Below, in pieces: positions 16,833 through 26,624 of a stretch of DNA of 36,800 nt; the stretch's first letter is position 1; every line of letters begins with the position of its first letter. The notes beneath the pieces were generated by a model that was not told the origin of the DNA, did not search any database, and saw nothing but the letters and a program-made list of their open reading frames with translations. Position numbers and translations under genes: made by a program. Origin of the DNA: Bacteroidota bacterium (GTDB lineage: Bacteria > Bacteroidota > Ignavibacteria > UBA10030); contig JAKAJH010000033.1 of assembly GCA_021813905.1 (NCBI GenBank), forward strand, positions 1-36,800, written 5' to 3'.

Positions 16833-18257
16833 TCAGAAGAATCGCTGGGCCGCCTGCACGACGACGGAAGGAGTGATGCCGAGCTGAAGCACCAGAAGGG
16901 CGGCCAGCACGACGGTGACCATTGTGAGAACGGACGGTTTCGCGGCGACATCCGCCGCGCCGTCACGGAAATACATCAACACGACGATCCGCAGATAGTA
17001 GTATGCGGAGATCAGGCTGGTGAGCACGCCGACGATCGCGAGCCAGGTCATCTTCCCTTCGACCGCGGCGAGGAACACATAGTACTTGCCGAAGAACCCG
17101 GCGAACGGCGGGACCCCTGCCAGCGCGAACATGAAGACCGCCATCAGCGCGGCGACCAGGGGCCGCTGCTTGCTCAAGCCGGCATAGTCATCGAGTGTGA
17201 GATGCTGCTCATGGTCGTCCTCCACCATGCTCACAACGGCAAATGCACCGATGTTCATGAATGCGTACGCCACGAGATAGAACGCCACGCCCATCAGTCC
17301 GATCGCGTTCGCCGCCGCGACGCCGGCCAGCATGTAACCGGCATGGGCGATGCTCGAGTACGCCAGCATGCGCTTGATATTCGTTTGCGCGATGGCTACA
17401 ACATTACCCAGGATCATCGATGCCGCCGCAATCACGGCAAGCACGGTATTCAATCCCGCGCCGACGAAGTGGAATGTCCGCACGAACAGGACGAGGAATC
17501 CGGAGAACGCCGCCGCCTTGGCGGCCGTGGACATCAGCGCCGAGACGGTCGTGGGCGCTCCCTCATACACATCCGGAGCCCACATATGAAACGGTACGGC
17601 CGAAACCTTGAACGACAGGCCGACCACCACGAGGCCGGCGCCGGCCAGGAACATGATGTGGGCCGAGATGGCCGGGAAAGCCGCACTGATGGCCTCGAAG
17701 TTCGTCGAGCCGACCGCGCCGTAGATCAGCGCGATGCCGTAGAGCAGGAATCCGGTCGCAAACGCGCCAAGCAGGAAGTATTTCAGCGCGGCTTCGTTGG
17801 AACGGTCCCGCACCCGGGCCAGGCCGGCCAGGACATAAAGACACACCGACATCAGCTCGACCCCGAGAAAAAGGATGATCAGGTCGTTCGAGGCTGCGAT
17901 GAGCATCATCCCCACCACGGCGAAGACCGTGAGAATCGCGTACTCACCGCGGAACCAGCCGATGCGCGCCAGATAGCTGCGGGAAAGCGCGATCGTCATC
18001 GCTCCCGCCACCGCGAAGAGCGCAGCAAAGAAGCTCGCAAATCCTCCTGTCTGTACCATGCCGCTGAAACCGGTGCCATGCGCGGGCATCTGGATGAGCG
18101 CCGTCATCCCCGCCGCCAACAATCCGACGATCGCCAACGCGAATGACGTCGCCGGGCGCCCGCGCCGGTTGGCCTCGACCAGAAGCAGGACAATGCCGGT
18201 GATCGTCGTGATCATCAGCGCGCCACTCTGAAGGATGTCCGTGAGATACGTATTCAT
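16833..18257 (-). CDS. nuoN: NADH-quinone oxidoreductase subunit N
   Basis: A 474-residue antiporter-like membrane subunit of complex I with about 14 membrane segments. The conserved proton-path glutamate is in LFLGVELMSVCLYVLAG (about 128) and the lysine region in WAPDVYEGAPTTVSALMST (about 230-250). It pumps protons during NADH-to-quinone electron transfer. The ATG at 18255-18257 (MNTYLTDILQ) follows AGGAATG; the frame extends 7 codons further without a better start. It is separated from nuoM by the antiporter-like gene. Confidence 0.95.
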   Translation of the reverse strand: MNTYLTDILQSGALMITTITGIVLLLVEANRRGRPATSFALAIVGLLAAGMTALIQMPAHGTGFSGMVQTGGFASFFAALFAVAGAMTIALSRSYLARIGWFRGEYAILTVFAVVGMMLIAASNDLIILFLGVELMSVCLYVLAGLARVRDRSNEAALKYFLLGAFATGFLLYGIALIYGAVGSTNFEAISAAFPAISAHIMFLAGAGLVVVGLSFKVSAVPFHMWAPDVYEGAPTTVSALMSTAAKAAAFSGFLVLFVRTFHFVGAGLNTVLAVIAAASMILGNVVAIAQTNIKRMLAYSSIAHAGYMLAGVAAANAIGLMGVAFYLVAYAFMNIGAFAVVSMVEDDHEQHLTLDDYAGLSKQRPLVAALMAVFMFALAGVPPFAGFFGKYYVFLAAVEGKMTWLAIVGVLTSLISAYYYLRIVVLMYFRDGAADVAAKPSVLTMVTVVLAALLVLQLGITPSVVVQAAQRFF

Positions 18258-18270
18258 ACCAGCATTCCTG

Positions 18271-19719
18271 TCAAGCAATGAAGAACAACAGCCAGATCAG
18301 CACAAAGACCGGCAGCAGCACCGGGATCGAGTACCGGAACACATAACCGAAGAAACTCGGGCATTCGGCGCGGGACTGTTCGGCGATGGACTTCACCATG
18401 AAATTGGGACCGTTCCCGATGTACGTCATCGCCCCGAAGAACACCGCACCGATGGAGATCGCCTGCACGTACCGCCACGAGGCCGCCGTGATCATCTGCG
18501 CGCCCGCATGAAGCGGATTGGCCAGCCCCAGCGCCTCGGGCGTCGCCAGCCCGAGCATCGCCTGCATATGATGCACATTGTCGATCGACGCACCGTGCAG
18601 TCCGAACGCGGCGCTCAGAAAATTCAGATACGTCGGCGCATTGTCCAGCACGCTTGAAAGCGCGCCTGCGCCCCAGAAGTACTGCCCCGGCGTCACGATG
18701 CCGATGTGCGCCGCGTTGAGCTCCAGCCAGTCGAGCGCCGGCACCATCGTCGCAAAGATCCCCGCAAAGAGAATAGCGACCTCTTCGATCGGCACAAAGT
18801 TGAAATCGTTCTTCTCGTGGATCTCGCGTTTCGTCGTGAAGTAAGAGGCCAGCGCGGCACCCCACATGACCACTTCACGGAGCATCCGCGGCGCCGGATC
18901 ATCGATGAACACGGCCGCGATGATGACGATCAGGAAGATCACGTTGTGCAGGCCCGACACCTCCGGCTCGTCCACCTCTTCCGCCTGGTGCCGCACCGCC
19001 GCCGACTGCTGCGCGAATGCCCGCCGGTCGATGAGAAAGAAGACCAGCAGCAGCACCGCCATCGTCAGCGCCCAGATCTCCGATACCCGCGTGATGATCC
19101 AAAAGAACGGAACGCCCTTCAGATAGCCAAGGAACAGCGGCGGGTCGCCGATGGGCGTGAGCGCGCCGCCGATATTGCTTACGACAAAGATGAAGAACAC
19201 CACGTGGAACGGCCGGATGCGGTACTTGTTCATCCGCAAATACGGCCGGATGAGTACCATCGAAGCGCCGGTCGTGCCGAGAATGTTCGCGAGTACTGCG
19301 CCGGTGGCCAGCAGCGCCACGTTCCCGGCCGGCGTCGAGCGTCCCCGGATGCGGACGTGGATGCCGCCCGCCACCACGAACAACGAGCCGATGAGCGAAA
19401 TGAAGCTGATGTACTCCGACGCTGTCAGCAGCAGTCGCGGCAGATTGTGCACGGCGGCCGCATAGTAGACCACCACGACAAATCCCAGCGCGAACGCCAC
19501 CAGCGGATAATTCTTCTCCCACCATTCGCGATTGATGAACGGCATCACCGCGATTCCGGCGAGGAGCGTCACGAACGGCAGGATGTACCACGGATCCACC
19601 GGAAGGATCGCCACGTCATCCGTCACCGTCCGCAGCACGTTGAACAGCACGAGCGCCGCTGCCGAGGCCAGAGCGTACACGGCCAGAACACGCCGCCGTT
19701 GTCGACCGGGAGACGACAT
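18271..19719 (-). CDS. NhaD/ArsB-type sodium:proton antiporter family protein
   Basis: A 482-residue polytopic membrane protein (about 11-13 segments) of the ion-transporter superfamily that includes NhaD and ArsB, not the NuoL/Mrp family. Recognisable parts are ATGAVLANILGTTGASMVLI, FVVSNIGGALTPIGDPPLFLG and, in the second half, SSVLDNAPTYLNFLSAAFG, the two inverted-repeat hairpin motifs with asparagine/proline. Relatives exchange Na+ for H+ or export oxyanions; the ion is not decided by sequence. The start shares one base with the nuoM stop (TGATG), and nuoN begins 13 bp after its stop, so it is an integral member of the nuo operon. Confidence 0.88.
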   Translation of the reverse strand: MSSPGRQRRRVLAVYALASAAALVLFNVLRTVTDDVAILPVDPWYILPFVTLLAGIAVMPFINREWWEKNYPLVAFALGFVVVVYYAAAVHNLPRLLLTASEYISFISLIGSLFVVAGGIHVRIRGRSTPAGNVALLATGAVLANILGTTGASMVLIRPYLRMNKYRIRPFHVVFFIFVVSNIGGALTPIGDPPLFLGYLKGVPFFWIITRVSEIWALTMAVLLLVFFLIDRRAFAQQSAAVRHQAEEVDEPEVSGLHNVIFLIVIIAAVFIDDPAPRMLREVVMWGAALASYFTTKREIHEKNDFNFVPIEEVAILFAGIFATMVPALDWLELNAAHIGIVTPGQYFWGAGALSSVLDNAPTYLNFLSAAFGLHGASIDNVHHMQAMLGLATPEALGLANPLHAGAQMITAASWRYVQAISIGAVFFGAMTYIGNGPNFMVKSIAEQSRAECPSFFGYVFRYSIPVLLPVFVLIWLLFFIA

Positions 19720-21305
19720 CAGCGCGAACGCAGCTCCTGCATGGATCCGTCTGCCGCGCGCATCGTCAGCGGTGCCGGCGCCGAGCGCTGCACGCCCTGC
19801 AGGTACTCAACCGTTCGCTTCGACACGAGTGCCGACTGGCTCAGGAACGTGCGGGGATACACCCCGATCCACGCCACGAAGATCACGATGGGAATGAGCG
19901 TCGCGATCTCGCGCTTCGTCAGGTCGGTAAGCTTGTGACCGCCATACAGTCCGCCTTCCCGCACCGGGCCCAACATCACCCGCTGATACATCCAGAGCAG
20001 ATAGACGGCGGAGAAGATCACACCGAGACCGGCAACGGCCGCATACGCCGGGCTCTGCAGCGTCACCGAACGGAACGCGCCCAGCAACACCAGGAACTCA
20101 CCGACGAATCCGTTGAGGCCGGGCAATCCGATGGACGACAGCGAGATGATCAGAAGGAACGCCGCATAGACCGGCATCAGACGGGCAACGCCGCCATACG
20201 CTTTGATCTCGCGGGTATGCGTGCGATCGTAAATCATTCCGACCAGGAGGAAGAGCGCCCCGGTCGACAGTCCGTGATTCACCATCTGAATGATGGCGCC
20301 CTGCATGCCTTCTTCCGTCAGCGAGAAGATTCCCAGCACGACGAATCCAAGGTGCGACACGGACGAATACGCCACGAGCTTCTTGATGTCCGTCTGTACC
20401 ATCGCCACCAGCGCGCCGTACACGATGCCGATAACCGCCAGCACGCTGAAGAACGGCGCCGATTGGATGGCCGCGTTCGGGAAGAGCGGCAGGCAGAACC
20501 GGATGAATCCGTATGTTCCCATCTTCAGCAGCACGCCGGCCAGGATCACGCTGCCCGCGGTCGGCGCCTGCACGTGCGCGTCCGGAAGCCACGTGTGCAG
20601 CGGGAAGACCGGCACCTTGATCGCGAAGCTCAGCGCAAACGCCGCGAACAGCCACAACTGCACGTTGACAGGAAGACTGGCGCCCACCTGATACAGCTCG
20701 ACAAGATTCGTCGTGAAGTGTCCGTTCGGCACGATGGAGGCAAAGTATCCAAGCGACAGGATAGCGACGAGCATGAGCAGACTGCCGGAGAGCGTGAACA
20801 GGAAAAACTTCACAGCCGCATACACCCGGTCCTGTCCGCCCCAGATGCCGATGATGAAGTACATCGGTATGAGCATCGCTTCCCAGAACACGTAAAACAG
20901 CACGAGGTCCAGCGAGGCGAAGACGCCGATCATGCCGACTTCGAGCAGAAGCACCATCACCGTGTATTCCTTCAGCCGCACGGTGATCGAGTTCCAGGTG
21001 CCGATCAGCGCCAGCGGTGTGAGAAACGTCGTCAGCAGAATCAGGAGGAGCGAGAGTCCGTCGATCCCCACAAGGTAGCTGATATTCAGCGATGGGATCC
21101 AGTCCGCGTGCTGCACGAGCTGATAGCCCGCCCGCGCGGGATCGAACAGCACATACAGCGCGAGGGAGACGATGAACGTCACGAGCGAACCCGCGACGCC
21201 GGCCATGCGGATGAGCCGCGTGTTTCCGGACGGCAGCAGAAGCACCACAATGCCCGCCGCGAGCGGAAGGAAGATGGTCAGTGTGAGTATGAAGTTCTCG
21301 ATCAT
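19719..21305 (-). CDS. nuoM: NADH-quinone oxidoreductase subunit M
   Basis: A 528-residue antiporter-like subunit of complex I. Conserved glutamate in FYVFWEAMLIPMYFIIGIWG (about 150), lysine-bearing and HL motifs around FAIKVPVFPLHTWLPDAHVQ and ILAGVLLKMGTYGFIRF (about 225-275). The ATG at 21303-21305 (MIENFILTL) follows AGGATG by about 9 nt; an ATG at 21321-21323 immediately after the nuoL stop is an alternative adding six residues. It is tightly packed between nuoL and the antiporter gene. Confidence 0.96.
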   Translation of the reverse strand: MIENFILTLTIFLPLAAGIVVLLLPSGNTRLIRMAGVAGSLVTFIVSLALYVLFDPARAGYQLVQHADWIPSLNISYLVGIDGLSLLLILLTTFLTPLALIGTWNSITVRLKEYTVMVLLLEVGMIGVFASLDLVLFYVFWEAMLIPMYFIIGIWGGQDRVYAAVKFFLFTLSGSLLMLVAILSLGYFASIVPNGHFTTNLVELYQVGASLPVNVQLWLFAAFALSFAIKVPVFPLHTWLPDAHVQAPTAGSVILAGVLLKMGTYGFIRFCLPLFPNAAIQSAPFFSVLAVIGIVYGALVAMVQTDIKKLVAYSSVSHLGFVVLGIFSLTEEGMQGAIIQMVNHGLSTGALFLLVGMIYDRTHTREIKAYGGVARLMPVYAAFLLIISLSSIGLPGLNGFVGEFLVLLGAFRSVTLQSPAYAAVAGLGVIFSAVYLLWMYQRVMLGPVREGGLYGGHKLTDLTKREIATLIPIVIFVAWIGVYPRTFLSQSALVSKRTVEYLQGVQRSAPAPLTMRAADGSMQELRSR

Positions 21306-21323
21306 CACCGGGACATCCTGCAT

Positions 21324-23273
21324 TCAATGGGATTGGAGGAGTAACCAGCCGACGACCAACACGATGCCGCCGACGAACACGACCGCATACGACTGCGCCA
21401 CGCCGGTCTGAATGCGCCGCAGCGCCGAACCGATCGCACCGATTCCCCGGGCCGACCCGTTGATCGAACCGTCAATGATCGTCGTGTCCACGCCCTTCCA
21501 CAGATACTCGTCGGAGATCGTCACGATCGGATTGACCACGGAGGCGTCATAGATCTCGTCCACATAATATTTGTTCAGCAGCACGCGGTGGATCCGGCTG
21601 AAGCGCGCCGCCAGCCGATCCGCCATCCCCGTCCGTTTCAGGTACATCACCCACGCCACGTAAATGCCGCCGGCCGCGATCGCAACCGACACCGCCATCA
21701 GCACATACTCGGACCAGACGATGTCATGCTCGGTGATGAGCAGCTTGTGATTGGCGGGATCGAAGATCGGCTCGAGCCAATGCTCGATGGCGTTGCTTCC
21801 CAGCAGGCTCTTCGGGACGCCCAGGAAGCCGCCGACGGCCGAGAGCACCGCCAGGATCATGAGCGGCACGGTCATCGTCTTCGGCGCCTCATGCGGGTGC
21901 AGGTCGTGACCGAAGCGTTCTTTCCCTTCGAAAGTCAGGAACACCAGCCGCCCCATATAAAACGCGGTCATCACGGCGCCCAGCGCGCCCAGCAGCCAGA
22001 GCACCCAGGAGCCGAAATCGCTGCTGAAAGCCTTCCAGAGGATCTCATCCTTGCTGAAGAAGCCGGCGAACGGCGGTATGCCGGCGATCGCCACGGCGCC
22101 GACAACGAACGTCCAGTACGTCACCGGCAAATGCTTCTTCAGCCCGCCCATTTTCTGAATGTCCTGCTCCTCGTGCATCGCATGGATCACCGCGCCGGAG
22201 CCGAGGAAGAGCAGCGCCTTGAAGAACGCATGCGTCATCAGGTGGAAAATGCCCGCACCGAACGCCGCCACGCCCATCGCCAGGAACATGTACCCCAGCT
22301 GACTGATCGTGGAATAGGCGAGTACCTTCTTGATGTCGTTCTGCACCAGTCCGATCGTCGCCGCGAACACCGCCGTGGCCGCGCCGACCGACGCCACGAC
22401 CTCAAGCGAGACCGGCGCCAGAGCATACAGCAGTGAGCAGCGCGCGATCATGTAGACGCCCGCCGTCACCATCGTGGCCGCGTGGATAAGCGCGCTGACC
22501 GGCGTCGGACCGGCCATGGCGTCCGGGAGCCACACATATAACGGGATCTGCGCCGACTTACCCGTGGCGCCCAGGAAGAGCAGCAACGTGATCCACACCA
22601 TCACCGTCCGGCCCGGCGAGAGGATCGAAGCGGCCGCGAAGACTGTGTCGAACCGCAGGCTGCCGAACGTCACGAAGATCAGCAGCATCGCCAGGATGAA
22701 GCCGAAGTCGCCGATCCGGTTGACCACGAACGCCTTCTTCGCCGCGTCGCCGGTGAACTTCTTCTCGTACCAGAACCCGATGAGCAGATACGAGCAGAGG
22801 CCGACGCCTTCCCACCCGAGGAACATCAGCAGAAAGTTGTCCGCGAGCACCAGGTTCAGCATCGCGAAGATGAAGAGATTGAGATAGGAGAAGAACCGCC
22901 AGAAGCCGCGATCGCCGTGCATGTACCCGATGGAGTAGACGTGGATCAGGAAGCCCACGCCCGTCACGATGAGCGTCATCAGGATCGACAGCTGGTCGAT
23001 CTGATACGCCACCGAGACGGAGAAGCTGCCCATCGTTCCGGTGAACGACGAGATCCAGGGGAAGAGCTCGACAACGGCCTTGCGCTCTTCGGGCGCCGAC
23101 CCGAGCATCTGCATCAGAATGCCAAGCGCCAGCGCGAACGACAGGCCCACCATGCCGCTGCCGATGATGCCGATCAGCTTTTCATTCCGCAGTCGCGGTC
23201 CCGCGAGACCGAGGAACAGGAATCCCGCGAGCGGAAACAGCACGAGCAAAGGAGTATACGCGATCATAGCCAT
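21324..23273 (-). CDS. nuoL: NADH-quinone oxidoreductase subunit L
   Basis: A 649-residue subunit with about 16 membrane segments. Motifs: LFLGWEGVGLCSYLLIGFWY (conserved glutamate about 150), LPDAMAGPTPVSALIHAATM (about 235-255), FFKALLFLGSGAVIHAMHEE (about 340) and a long amphipathic C-terminal region leading to a last membrane segment, the part that braces NuoM and NuoN. It is the most distal proton-pumping subunit of complex I. It is the usual length for bacteria. It follows nuoK by 34 bp. Confidence 0.97.
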   Translation of the reverse strand: MAMIAYTPLLVLFPLAGFLFLGLAGPRLRNEKLIGIIGSGMVGLSFALALGILMQMLGSAPEERKAVVELFPWISSFTGTMGSFSVSVAYQIDQLSILMTLIVTGVGFLIHVYSIGYMHGDRGFWRFFSYLNLFIFAMLNLVLADNFLLMFLGWEGVGLCSYLLIGFWYEKKFTGDAAKKAFVVNRIGDFGFILAMLLIFVTFGSLRFDTVFAAASILSPGRTVMVWITLLLFLGATGKSAQIPLYVWLPDAMAGPTPVSALIHAATMVTAGVYMIARCSLLYALAPVSLEVVASVGAATAVFAATIGLVQNDIKKVLAYSTISQLGYMFLAMGVAAFGAGIFHLMTHAFFKALLFLGSGAVIHAMHEEQDIQKMGGLKKHLPVTYWTFVVGAVAIAGIPPFAGFFSKDEILWKAFSSDFGSWVLWLLGALGAVMTAFYMGRLVFLTFEGKERFGHDLHPHEAPKTMTVPLMILAVLSAVGGFLGVPKSLLGSNAIEHWLEPIFDPANHKLLITEHDIVWSEYVLMAVSVAIAAGGIYVAWVMYLKRTGMADRLAARFSRIHRVLLNKYYVDEIYDASVVNPIVTISDEYLWKGVDTTIIDGSINGSARGIGAIGSALRRIQTGVAQSYAVVFVGGIVLVVGWLLLQSH

Positions 23274-23307
23274 CCGTTGTTCAGTAGTTCATGGACCTCG
23301 CGGTCGC

Positions 23308-23610
23308 TTACCATTTCAGAATATTGATCTCATCCAGGTTGACGGTCTGCTTGCGCCGGAACAGGGCAATGACGATCGCCAGTCCGACCGCGGCTTCGGC
23401 CGCCGCCACCGTCATGACGAAGAAGACGAGCGCCTGTCCGGTGCTGTCGCCCAGAAAGGCCGAGAATGCCACGAGCGTCAGGTTCACCGAGTTGAGCATC
23501 AGCTCGATGGACATGAAGACGATGATGGCGTTCCGGCGGACCAGCACGCCGGTCGCGCCGATGATGAACATGGCAGCGCTGAGGATGAGGTACGAGGTGA
23601 GTGTGACCAT
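23308..23610 (-). CDS. nuoK: NADH-quinone oxidoreductase subunit K
   Basis: Exactly 100 residues with three membrane segments, the normal NuoK size. The two buried glutamates of the proton channel are visible in [13 protein letters not shown] (about 36) and [15 protein letters not shown] (about 72). The ATG at 23608-23610 lies 2 bp after the nuoJ stop (TGATTATG); longer in-frame extensions overlap nuoJ and are not NuoK-like. Confidence 0.97.
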   Translation of the reverse strand: MVTLTSYLILSAAMFIIGATGVLVRRNAIIVFMSIELMLNSVNLTLVAFSAFLGDSTGQALVFFVMTVAAAEAAVGLAIVIALFRRKQTVNLDEINILKW

Positions 23611-23612
23611 AA

Positions 23613-24125
23613 TCAGTCCAATTTCTTTTTCGCCAGAAGGATCGCGCCGACAATGGCGGCGGTCAGCAGGACCGACGTCACTTCGAACGGGAACAGGAAG
23701 CGGGTGAAGAGCCGGCTGCCGATCGCTTCCACCGTGCCGATCTCGGTCGCCTTCGCCGGCAGCAGTTCGGTCATCCCGGACGCGGAGGTCATGAGAATGT
23801 AGATGACCTCCATCAGCAGTCCAAAGGACACGCCGGCCGCGAAGACCTTCTTCCACGACAGCCCTTCGCGCAGGCTCCGCTCATCGCGCAGGTTCAGCAG
23901 CATGATGACGAAGACGAACAGCACCATGATGGCACCGGCGTACACCAGAATCTGAATAACCGCGATGAATTGCGCGTGCAGCGTCAGATACAGCCCGGCC
24001 AGCGCAAAAAAGTTGAGGATGAGGTAGAGCGCGGAGATGATGGGATTCCGGCGCGTCACCAGCAGCAGCGCGGAGGCAAGGCCGACGGCCGCGAACACGA
24101 TGAACAGAATGGATTCCAGAGTCAC
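23613..24125 (-). CDS. nuoJ: NADH-quinone oxidoreductase subunit J
   Basis: A 170-residue protein with five membrane segments, containing the NuoJ signature [23 protein letters not shown] (glycine-rich TM3, which forms a pi-bulge in complex I). The start is GTG (24123-24125) after AAGGATG. It is the first complex I gene in this block; subunits A-I must be encoded elsewhere. It follows the ABC permease gene by 41 bp on the same strand. Confidence 0.95.
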   Translation of the reverse strand: MTLESILFIVFAAVGLASALLLVTRRNPIISALYLILNFFALAGLYLTLHAQFIAVIQILVYAGAIMVLFVFVIMLLNLRDERSLREGLSWKKVFAAGVSFGLLMEVIYILMTSASGMTELLPAKATEIGTVEAIGSRLFTRFLFPFEVTSVLLTAAIVGAILLAKKKLD

Positions 24126-24166
24126 TTCTTCATCCTTGAATGAACGGTTGCGTCATCCGGCCGCCG

Positions 24167-25414
24167 TCACGCACGACGGAGCCAGCTGATCAGTTCGGGA
24201 ATCGTCGGGCGCTTCCCGTATACCAGGATCGCCGTCCGGAAAATCTTCCCCGCCACCCACATCATCGCCACCGACGAGACCAGCAGCACCGCGACGGTGC
24301 CGAGGATCTCCCATGTGGCCGGCATCTGGATCGGGATGCGCAGCACCATGATCGTCGGCGTCAGCAGCGGGAAGAACGACAGAATGCGGATGAACAGCGA
24401 ATCCGGATGCTGCATCGCCGGGATCGCGAAGGCGATCGGGAACACCAGCAACAGGCTCAGATAGCTCGTCAGCTGCTGCGCCTCCTGCTCCGTCGTCACC
24501 GGCGAGCCGAACGCCACGAACACCGCGGAGTACAGCAGGTATCCGAAGATAAAATAGACCAGCGACAGGAGCAAATACTCCGGCGTGAAGATGGTCGTCC
24601 CCGCTTTCATCGAGACCGCCAGACCGATCAATCCCCACACCAGTACCTGGAGAATACCCAGGCCGCTCAGGCCGAGGATCTTTCCGACCATCAGATCCTG
24701 GGCTGAGCACGACGAGAGCAGCACTTCGATCACGCGGTTGGACTTCTCCTCCACCACGCTGCGGATCAGCAGCTGTCCGGAGGTGAGCACGAGGAACATC
24801 AGCATCATGATGACGATGTACGCGCTAAAGAAAGTCTCAAGGAATCCCGACTCCTTCTCCGTCCCCTTCTCCGAGATCTTGATCGACTTGACGTCGACGT
24901 TCGTCTTGAGCTTCTTCACCAGCGCCGGATCGAGCCCGCGCGCTTCCAGCCGCTGGGCCATGATGATGTCTTCGAGGACGCGCGTGAAGCGCTCCTGGAT
25001 GCGAAAGTTGCCGACGTTCTCCGCCCGGTACTCGACGCGGCCGCTGTCGAATGCCGAGGGCGGGATCGTGAAGTATCCCTCGATCGTCCCGCGCGCCACC
25101 ATCCCGTTCGCTTCCGTCTTTGCCGCCGCAAGATCGCCGCGCTCACCGATCGCACGCAGGACGTAGTTGGGCTGACTGTTGTTCAGACGGAATCGCTCGT
25201 CCAGCTGACGCCCCAACGGCGCTGTCAGCCGCCCCGTCTCATCGATGATGCCGATGGCGATGGTTTTGTCGTCTTCTTTCGATGCCAGCAGGCCGGGCAG
25301 CACACCGAAGCCGACGATGATCACCGGCATCAGCACCAGCGAGATGATGAACGCCTTGGACTTCACCTTCTCGACGAATTCCCAGCGGGCGACGCTGAAG
25401 GCTTTGGCGGTCAT
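24167..25414 (-). CDS. ABC-2 type exporter permease (NatB-like)
   Basis: A 415-residue permease. An N-terminal membrane segment (AFIISLVLMPVIIVGFGVLP) is followed by a large extracytoplasmic region (about 45-200), then five or six membrane segments. The hallmark RSVVEEKSNRVIEVLLSS of the NatB/YhaP group lies at about 238-255. It overlaps the ATPase gene as ATGA and so forms one exporter with it. NatAB of Bacillus exports Na+, but substrates of this group vary and are unknown here. Confidence 0.9.
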   Translation of the reverse strand: MTAKAFSVARWEFVEKVKSKAFIISLVLMPVIIVGFGVLPGLLASKEDDKTIAIGIIDETGRLTAPLGRQLDERFRLNNSQPNYVLRAIGERGDLAAAKTEANGMVARGTIEGYFTIPPSAFDSGRVEYRAENVGNFRIQERFTRVLEDIIMAQRLEARGLDPALVKKLKTNVDVKSIKISEKGTEKESGFLETFFSAYIVIMMLMFLVLTSGQLLIRSVVEEKSNRVIEVLLSSCSAQDLMVGKILGLSGLGILQVLVWGLIGLAVSMKAGTTIFTPEYLLLSLVYFIFGYLLYSAVFVAFGSPVTTEQEAQQLTSYLSLLLVFPIAFAIPAMQHPDSLFIRILSFFPLLTPTIMVLRIPIQMPATWEILGTVAVLLVSSVAMMWVAGKIFRTAILVYGKRPTIPELISWLRRA

Positions 25415-26589
25415 GATCCCGCTCCCTTCTGCGGCGATGCACCGGAACGCGCCGCATCGCGATACGCTTTGAACAATTGCAATCCGCTGACCACCGCCAC
25501 GCCGCCCAGCAACAGCGCCGTGTTCCAGTTCTGCGTGTCGGCTGCCAGCTCTTTCGCCGCCATCACAATGGCCAGCAGCACGATGACGCCGAAGCCGAAC
25601 AGCGCTTTCATGACGCGCTTGTCCTTCCAGGGCGACGGTACTTCGGCATGGACCGCCGGTGCGGCTGCGATCGGCTTGTGCGCCGCTTCGTCCAGCTTCT
25701 CCGGTCCGCCGACGACATTGATGAAGATGGAATTGAGGGACGGTTCGACCACCTCGAACTTGCGCAGCGCCAGGTCCCGGGTGATGTCCCCGAGCAGGCG
25801 CGAGCTCTGCGAGATGTCCTTCAGCTCCAGTTCGGCGTAATTCTGGTACACGTCCGCCCGCTGCACGAGCGGATGCGTCCGCAGGAAAGTGCCGTCGCCG
25901 TCATACTCGAGATGCACCGAGTTTGTGCCGTATTGCTTCTTCACGTCCGCCAAAGCGCCGCTCAGCACCGGCTTGCCCTTGTTGATCAGGCAGATGTCGT
26001 CGCACATTTTCTCCACCTGCTCCATCTGGTGCGTGGAGAAGATGATCGCCACGTTCTGCTGACGCAGTTCCATCAGCACATCTTTCAACAGCACCTGATT
26101 GACGGGGTCAAGCCCGGAGAACGGTTCGTCGAGGATGAGCAGCTGCGGACGGTGAAGGATGGAGATAATCAGCTGGACCTTCTGCTGGTTGCCCTTTGAC
26201 AGCTCTTCGACCTTGCGGTAGGCATCCTGCTTCAGTCCCATGCGGTCAAGCCAGTAGAGCGCCTGGGCGCGTCCTTCGTGCGGGGTGAGGTTCTTCAGGG
26301 CTGCGAAGTACAGGATCGCGTTCAGGATCTTCGTCTTGCGGTACAGTCCCCGCTCTTCGGGAAGATAGCCGATGATGTTCCACATCTCCGGCGTGAACGG
26401 CTTCCCGTCAAAGGTGATCGATCCGCTGTCCGGCTGAATGATGTTCAGCACCGTGCGGATGGTCGTCGTCTTTCCGGCGCCGTTCGGGCCGAGGAGGCCG
26501 AAAAGCTCGCCCCGGCGGACGTCCAGAGAGACGCCGTCGACCGCTATGACGGTGTCGAATTCCTTCCGAAGATTCCTGACAGTGAGCAT
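25411..26589 (-). CDS. ABC transporter ATPase with C-terminal membrane segments (NatA-like)
   Basis: 392 residues from the ATG at 26587-26589 (MLTVRNLRKEFDTVIAVDGV). Walker A GLLGPNGAGKTTTIRT (about 35-48), signature SKGNQQKVQLI (about 137), Walker B LLILDEPFSGLDP and the switch histidine in FSTHQMEQVEKM. A regulatory C-terminal domain (DUF4162-like, about 215-300) follows. Unusually for this group, two hydrophobic segments come last (VMKALFGFGVIVLLAIVMAA and WNTALLLGGVAVVSGLQLF), which would anchor the ATPase in the membrane. It drives the permease encoded next. It lies 35 bp after asnS. Confidence 0.92.
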   Translation of the reverse strand: MLTVRNLRKEFDTVIAVDGVSLDVRRGELFGLLGPNGAGKTTTIRTVLNIIQPDSGSITFDGKPFTPEMWNIIGYLPEERGLYRKTKILNAILYFAALKNLTPHEGRAQALYWLDRMGLKQDAYRKVEELSKGNQQKVQLIISILHRPQLLILDEPFSGLDPVNQVLLKDVLMELRQQNVAIIFSTHQMEQVEKMCDDICLINKGKPVLSGALADVKKQYGTNSVHLEYDGDGTFLRTHPLVQRADVYQNYAELELKDISQSSRLLGDITRDLALRKFEVVEPSLNSIFINVVGGPEKLDEAAHKPIAAAPAVHAEVPSPWKDKRVMKALFGFGVIVLLAIVMAAKELAADTQNWNTALLLGGVAVVSGLQLFKAYRDAARSGASPQKGAGS

Positions 26590-26624
26590 GGATGAGGGGT
26601 CCGTTCCCGCCGATCGCAGGCGGC

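Noticed and set aside
23611-23856. Longer NuoK with an 82-residue N-terminal extension
   Set aside because: The extension overlaps nuoJ in another frame and is arginine-rich nonsense; NuoK is exactly 100 residues from the ATG at 23610.
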